In this document: positions 5,845-8,442 of the stretch, piece after piece | How the letters are laid out: each line of letters starts with the position of its first letter | Position numbering within the stretch: position 1 is the first letter of the stretch | Notes under the pieces: generated by a model | Told to the model about the DNA's origin: nothing | What the model saw: only the letters and a program-made list of their open reading frames with translations | Databases searched by the model: none | Position numbers and translations under genes: made by a program | Assembly (NCBI GenBank): GCA_900550455.1 | Contig: URSE01000046.1 | Coordinates: 1-8,442 of the forward strand | Length of the DNA: 8,442 nt | DNA from: an uncultured Veillonella sp. | GTDB lineage: Bacteria; Bacillota; Negativicutes; Veillonellales; Veillonellaceae | Reading direction: 5' to 3'

Positions 5845-7593
5845 AAGCTTCTTAATATCAGCCAACATTTGAGGGACCGTACAGCCATCATCTGCTAGTA
5901 GTTGATCTGGATCATAGCGATCATGGAAGGCCTTACGAATGCCATAGTTTTTCACCTTCATATCACTAGGCCCATAGAAGGAAGCAATGCGTTGGCCAAA
6001 GCCACCATCGAGTATGCCATCCTCCAAGGTGACAACCAATTGGTGGTCATCTTTCAGAGATTCTAAAAGCGCCTTATCAATACCAGAAATGAATTTAGGG
6101 TTGATTAATGTCGCTTCAATCCCTTCTTGCGCTAACTGATCTGCCAATTCACAAGCTCTGCGGTAGAAATTACCTAGCCCAATAAGGGCCACACGAGACC
6201 CCTTCTTGGTCACTTGGAATGTGTTGAGTTGGCTATAATCAGTTGTATCCGCATATCCACAAGATTGGACTTGGTCTACAGGTATGCGAATCATGACAGG
6301 ATGTTGATCTTGCTTCATAGCCCAGTCCAACATGGCCAAGAGTTCTTCTTGGTTAGTCGGTGCCAGGTAGACCAAATTAGGAATACCCGCTGTCATAGGT
6401 ATATCGAAAAAGCCCAAATGAGTCACATCGTTCATGCCATAGACGGAAGCCATATGATTAAGGATGACCGCCCCATTAGAGTTAACGCAGAGATCTTGTA
6501 CTAGCTGATCGAAGGTTCTTTGTAAGAAGGTGGAGTAGACGGAAAAGACCGGTTTAGCCCCTGCTTTGGCTAAGCCAGAAATCATGGCCACTGCTTGTTC
6601 TTCTGCAATCCCCACATCTACGTATTGGGACCCTGCGGCCTCCCGCCAAGTTGGTGGAAAGAAACCACTCGGCGTACCCGCTACTAGGGCCACTACAGAG
6701 GGATCTTCCTGGATAGCCTTGCCCAAGTAATCTGCTATGATACTAGCGTAAGGTTTTCCCTCAGAGATAGACGTAAACTCACCGGTTTCCAAATCGAAGG
6801 GCATCATGTAATGGTAGCGCTCATGATTAGCCTTCTCTTCCGCCAAGGCATACCCCTTCCCCTTTTGCGTAGCCACGTGGAGGACGATAGGGTGATCTAT
6901 ATCTTTAACCTCTTGGAACGCCTCGATCAAAGTGCCTATATCGTTACCCTCTTTCACAAAGCGATAATCCAAACCCATTGCCTTGAAAAGATTATCTTCT
7001 CCTTGGCCATTGGTTTCCCGTAAACGGCGAAGTCCCTCATAGATCCCCCCTTGGTTCTCCGCTATGGATTGGTCATTATCATTGACGATAATGATCATAT
7101 TAGACCCCAAGGTGGCCGCTACATCTAAGCCTTCAAAGGCTTCCCCACCCGACAGGGACCCATCGCCAATAAGGGCGATAACATTGTGGTCTTGACCTAA
7201 AAGGTCTCGCCCCTTAGCGAGACCTGTAGCTAAGGACACGGAAGTCGATGTATGGCCAATGTTAAAGAAGTCATGCTCACTTTCATTTGGGTCCGTGTAG
7301 CCCGTTACGTCATTATAGTGATTAGAATCCAAGAAAGCTTGTGCCCGGCCAGTCAACATCTTGTGAACATAGGACTGGTGGGATACATCATAGACAATCT
7401 TATCCTGAGGAGAATTGAAGACATAATGGAGGGCGATAATCATGTCCGCCGCGCCCATAGGAGGACCAAAATGACCACCCTTAGTAGCGACTTTTGTCAT
7501 CAAGGCTTGACGGGCCTCCTGAGCTAGACTATTCAATTGATCTAGGGATAACTTCTTCACATCTTTTGGGGACTGAATCTTCTCTAATAACAT
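5836..7593 (-). CDS. Thiamine-diphosphate transketolase, divergent 1-deoxy-D-xylulose-5-phosphate synthase-like
   Basis: A three-domain ThDP enzyme of 585 residues, probably annotated as DXS. The N-terminal half has GGHFGPPMG with His41, SHQSYVHK with His72, GHTSTS, and the cofactor-binding motif GDGSLSGG (143-150) with metal ligand Asn173 in NDNDQSI and then QKGKGYA (243-249). The middle domain has VGIAEEQAV with the conserved Glu331, YSTFLQRTFDQ and THLG with His392. A transketolase C-terminal domain covers about 460-585. Several DXS hallmarks are missing: the IDGHD loop reads KEGNDI, AEQHAV reads AEEQAV, the DRAG...DGPTH stretch reads NHMASVYGMNDVTH, and the YPRG after it reads IPVD. The protein is also about 40-50 residues shorter than canonical DXS, mainly in the linker after residue 180. 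It may make DXP or use another acceptor. Start ATG at 7593 has AGAGG five bases upstream. No gene symbol is given because function is uncertain. Confidence 0.88.
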   Translation of the reverse strand: MLLEKIQSPKDVKKLSLDQLNSLAQEARQALMTKVATKGGHFGPPMGAADMIIALHYVFNSPQDKIVYDVSHQSYVHKMLTGRAQAFLDSNHYNDVTGYTDPNESEHDFFNIGHTSTSVSLATGLAKGRDLLGQDHNVIALIGDGSLSGGEAFEGLDVAATLGSNMIIIVNDNDQSIAENQGGIYEGLRRLRETNGQGEDNLFKAMGLDYRFVKEGNDIGTLIEAFQEVKDIDHPIVLHVATQKGKGYALAEEKANHERYHYMMPFDLETGEFTSISEGKPYASIIADYLGKAIQEDPSVVALVAGTPSGFFPPTWREAAGSQYVDVGIAEEQAVAMISGLAKAGAKPVFSVYSTFLQRTFDQLVQDLCVNSNGAVILNHMASVYGMNDVTHLGFFDIPMTAGIPNLVYLAPTNQEELLAMLDWAMKQDQHPVMIRIPVDQVQSCGYADTTDYSQLNTFQVTKKGSRVALIGLGNFYRRACELADQLAQEGIEATLINPKFISGIDKALLESLKDDHQLVVTLEDGILDGGFGQRIASFYGPSDMKVKNYGIRKAFHDRYDPDQLLADDGCTVPQMLADIKKLLL

Positions 7594-7620
7594 AAAAACC
7601 TCTTAGTGATACATATATGG

Positions 7621-7655
7621 AAAGAGGCCAGTAACCTATGATTACTGGCCTCTTT
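7621..7655 (-). terminator. Strong hairpin with short T-tract after rpsR
   Basis: A perfect 14-bp inverted repeat (7621-7634 with 7642-7655) with a 7-base loop lies 10 bases past the rpsR stop. In the minus direction only TTTCC follows the stem, so it is a weak intrinsic terminator at best. It could be a partial terminator, an attenuator or a 3'-end stabilising structure. The reverse direction reads CTCTTTATCT, which is no better. Only 27 bases separate it from the next start codon. Confidence 0.6.
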
Positions 7656-7665
7656 ATCTACCGAA

Positions 7666-7896
7666 TTATTCAGCTGTGAATGGCATCAAAGCAATTGCAC
7701 GAGCGCGTTTGATAGATGTAGTCAATTTGCGTTGGTGTTTAGCGCATGTACCGGAAATACGACGTGGAAGAATTTTGCCGCGTTCAGTCGTGAAACGACG
7801 AAGCTTAGCAACATCTTTGTAGTCGATTTGTTCGATATGGTCAGCGCAGAATACGCAAACTTTTCTTCTTGGCTTTCTGCCTCTATCTCTTCTCAT
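7666..7896 (-). CDS. rpsR: 30S ribosomal protein S18, zinc-binding form
   Basis: A component of the small-subunit platform that pairs with S6. The full length of 76 residues is normal. The conserved core is clear: KVCVFCADHIEQIDYKD, LRRFTTERGKILPRRISGTC, and AKHQRKLTTSIKRARAIALM. Cys14, Cys17, Cys51 and His54 form a CxxC...CxxH set, the zinc-ribbon variant of S18 rather than the variant that has lost the cysteines. The ATG at 7896 has AAGGAGG seven bases upstream. It follows ssb by 39 bases in the usual rpsF-ssb-rpsR order. Confidence 0.98.
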   Translation of the reverse strand: MRRDRGRKPRRKVCVFCADHIEQIDYKDVAKLRRFTTERGKILPRRISGTCAKHQRKLTTSIKRARAIALMPFTAE

Positions 7897-7935
7897 TGCG
7901 AATCCTCCTTGTAAGAATTAGTAGGAGTCCTTAAT

Positions 7936-8334
7936 TTAGAACGGAACGTCCTCGTCATTACCACTGCTACTGAAGCTATCAAAATTGGACCCAGCATCGA
8001 AGGAACCTGCGTTCGTATCGAGCCCTTGGCCAACGAAATTAGCAACAACTTCAGTGACATAACGTTTTTGACCATCCTGAGTTTCATAGGAACGTGTTTG
8101 CAAACGACCTTCTACGAAACAACGAGATCCCTTATGAAGATTACCCGCTGCTTCGCCGAGCTTGCCCCATGCAACGCAATTAATGAAAGCAGTTTGTTCT
8201 TTCGCTTCTTGCGTTTGGGAATCAATATAAGTGTTTGTTGCAGCTACAGTAAATGTAGCCACTGCACGGCCTGTTTTCGTATAACGAACTTCAGGATCAC
8301 GAGCCAAGTTACCTAGAATTTGTACAGAGTTCAT
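7936..8334 (-). CDS. ssb: Single-stranded DNA-binding protein SSB
   Basis: Binds and protects single-stranded DNA and recruits replication and repair proteins through its acidic tail. The OB fold fills residues 1 to about 104, with NSVQILGNLARDPEVRYT at the start, FTVAATN, INCVAWGKLGEAA, and EGRLQTRSYETQDGQKRYVT. The tail ends in DEDVPF (127-132), the partner-binding tip. The whole protein is 132 residues, shorter than the 160-180 typical of replicative SSBs, because the Ser/Phe/Gly/Asn linker is only about 22 residues. The ATG at 8334 follows GGGAGGAA. It sits between rpsF and rpsR, the standard location of the main chromosomal ssb. Confidence 0.97.
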   Translation of the reverse strand: MNSVQILGNLARDPEVRYTKTGRAVATFTVAATNTYIDSQTQEAKEQTAFINCVAWGKLGEAAGNLHKGSRCFVEGRLQTRSYETQDGQKRYVTEVVANFVGQGLDTNAGSFDAGSNFDSFSSSGNDEDVPF

Positions 8335-8357
8335 CTAAATTCCTCCCAGGCACACGA

Positions 8358-8442
8358 TTAAGCTTCGTGTTTAACGATCATATGTCTAAGGATCTCATCG
8401 TTGATTTTCAACACACGATCGATTTCTTTGATTTCTGCGGGT
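8358..8442 (-). CDS. rpsF: 30S ribosomal protein S6, C-terminal fragment cut by window edge
   Basis: The last 27 codons of a minus-strand gene, ending in TAA at 8358-8360. The translation contains EIDRVLKINDEILRHMIVKH, which matches the C-terminal helix-strand of S6 (DR-LKINDEVLR-M-VK is characteristic). The rest of the roughly 95-residue protein and the operon promoter lie beyond the window. The ssb start follows 23 bases later, fitting the rpsF-ssb-rpsR operon. Confidence 0.9.
   Translation of the reverse strand, partial: PAEIKEIDRVLKINDEILRHMIVKHEA

Noticed and set aside
7897..7935. A possible 5-bp pairing of CTCCT with the rpsR ribosome site (AGGAG) in the ssb-rpsR gap
   Set aside because: The stem is too short, with a 13-base loop; it is expected by chance near any strong ribosome site.
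8026..8316. A 96-codon open frame on the plus strand opposite ssb
   Set aside because: It mirrors the SSB gene, and the translation has no protein-like motif.

Overview
The window reads as ordinary chromosomal DNA of a low-to-mid GC Firmicute. The protein set (FloA, short NfeD, zinc-type S18, a DXS-like transketolase, a SEDS protein beside TrmB) suggests the class Negativicutes, perhaps a Veillonella relative. That placement is an inference from recalled protein similarity, not a database search. Every gene lies on the minus strand, so transcription runs from high to low coordinates. There is no tRNA, rRNA, CRISPR array, insertion sequence, prophage or other sign of recent transfer, and no gene-free stretch longer than about 220 bases.

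Reading in the direction of transcription, four blocks follow one another. (1) rpsF (3' end only), ssb and rpsR form the classic S6-SSB-S18 operon (8442 to 7666), followed by a strong hairpin at 7621-7655 that has only a short T-tract. (2) A transketolase of the 1-deoxyxylulose-5-phosphate synthase type (7593 to 5836) follows, lacking several hallmark DXS motifs. (3) trmB, ftsW/rodA and uraA (5732 to 2343) sit 1 and 35 bases apart. They combine tRNA m7G methylation, septal or lateral-wall peptidoglycan polymerisation and uracil uptake. A candidate promoter lies at 5816-5844 and a terminator at 2294-2320. (4) nfeD, floA and an uncharacterised membrane-anchored coiled-coil protein (2126 to 81) have their own good promoter (2170-2198) and terminator (17-52). 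They form a self-contained flotillin membrane-microdomain unit.

Most of the window is housekeeping. The parts most worth a second look are the 187-residue protein closing the NfeD-FloA operon, which may be a new flotillin partner, and the divergent DXS-like enzyme, which may not make DXP. I saw no evidence for a wholly new multi-gene system beyond these.
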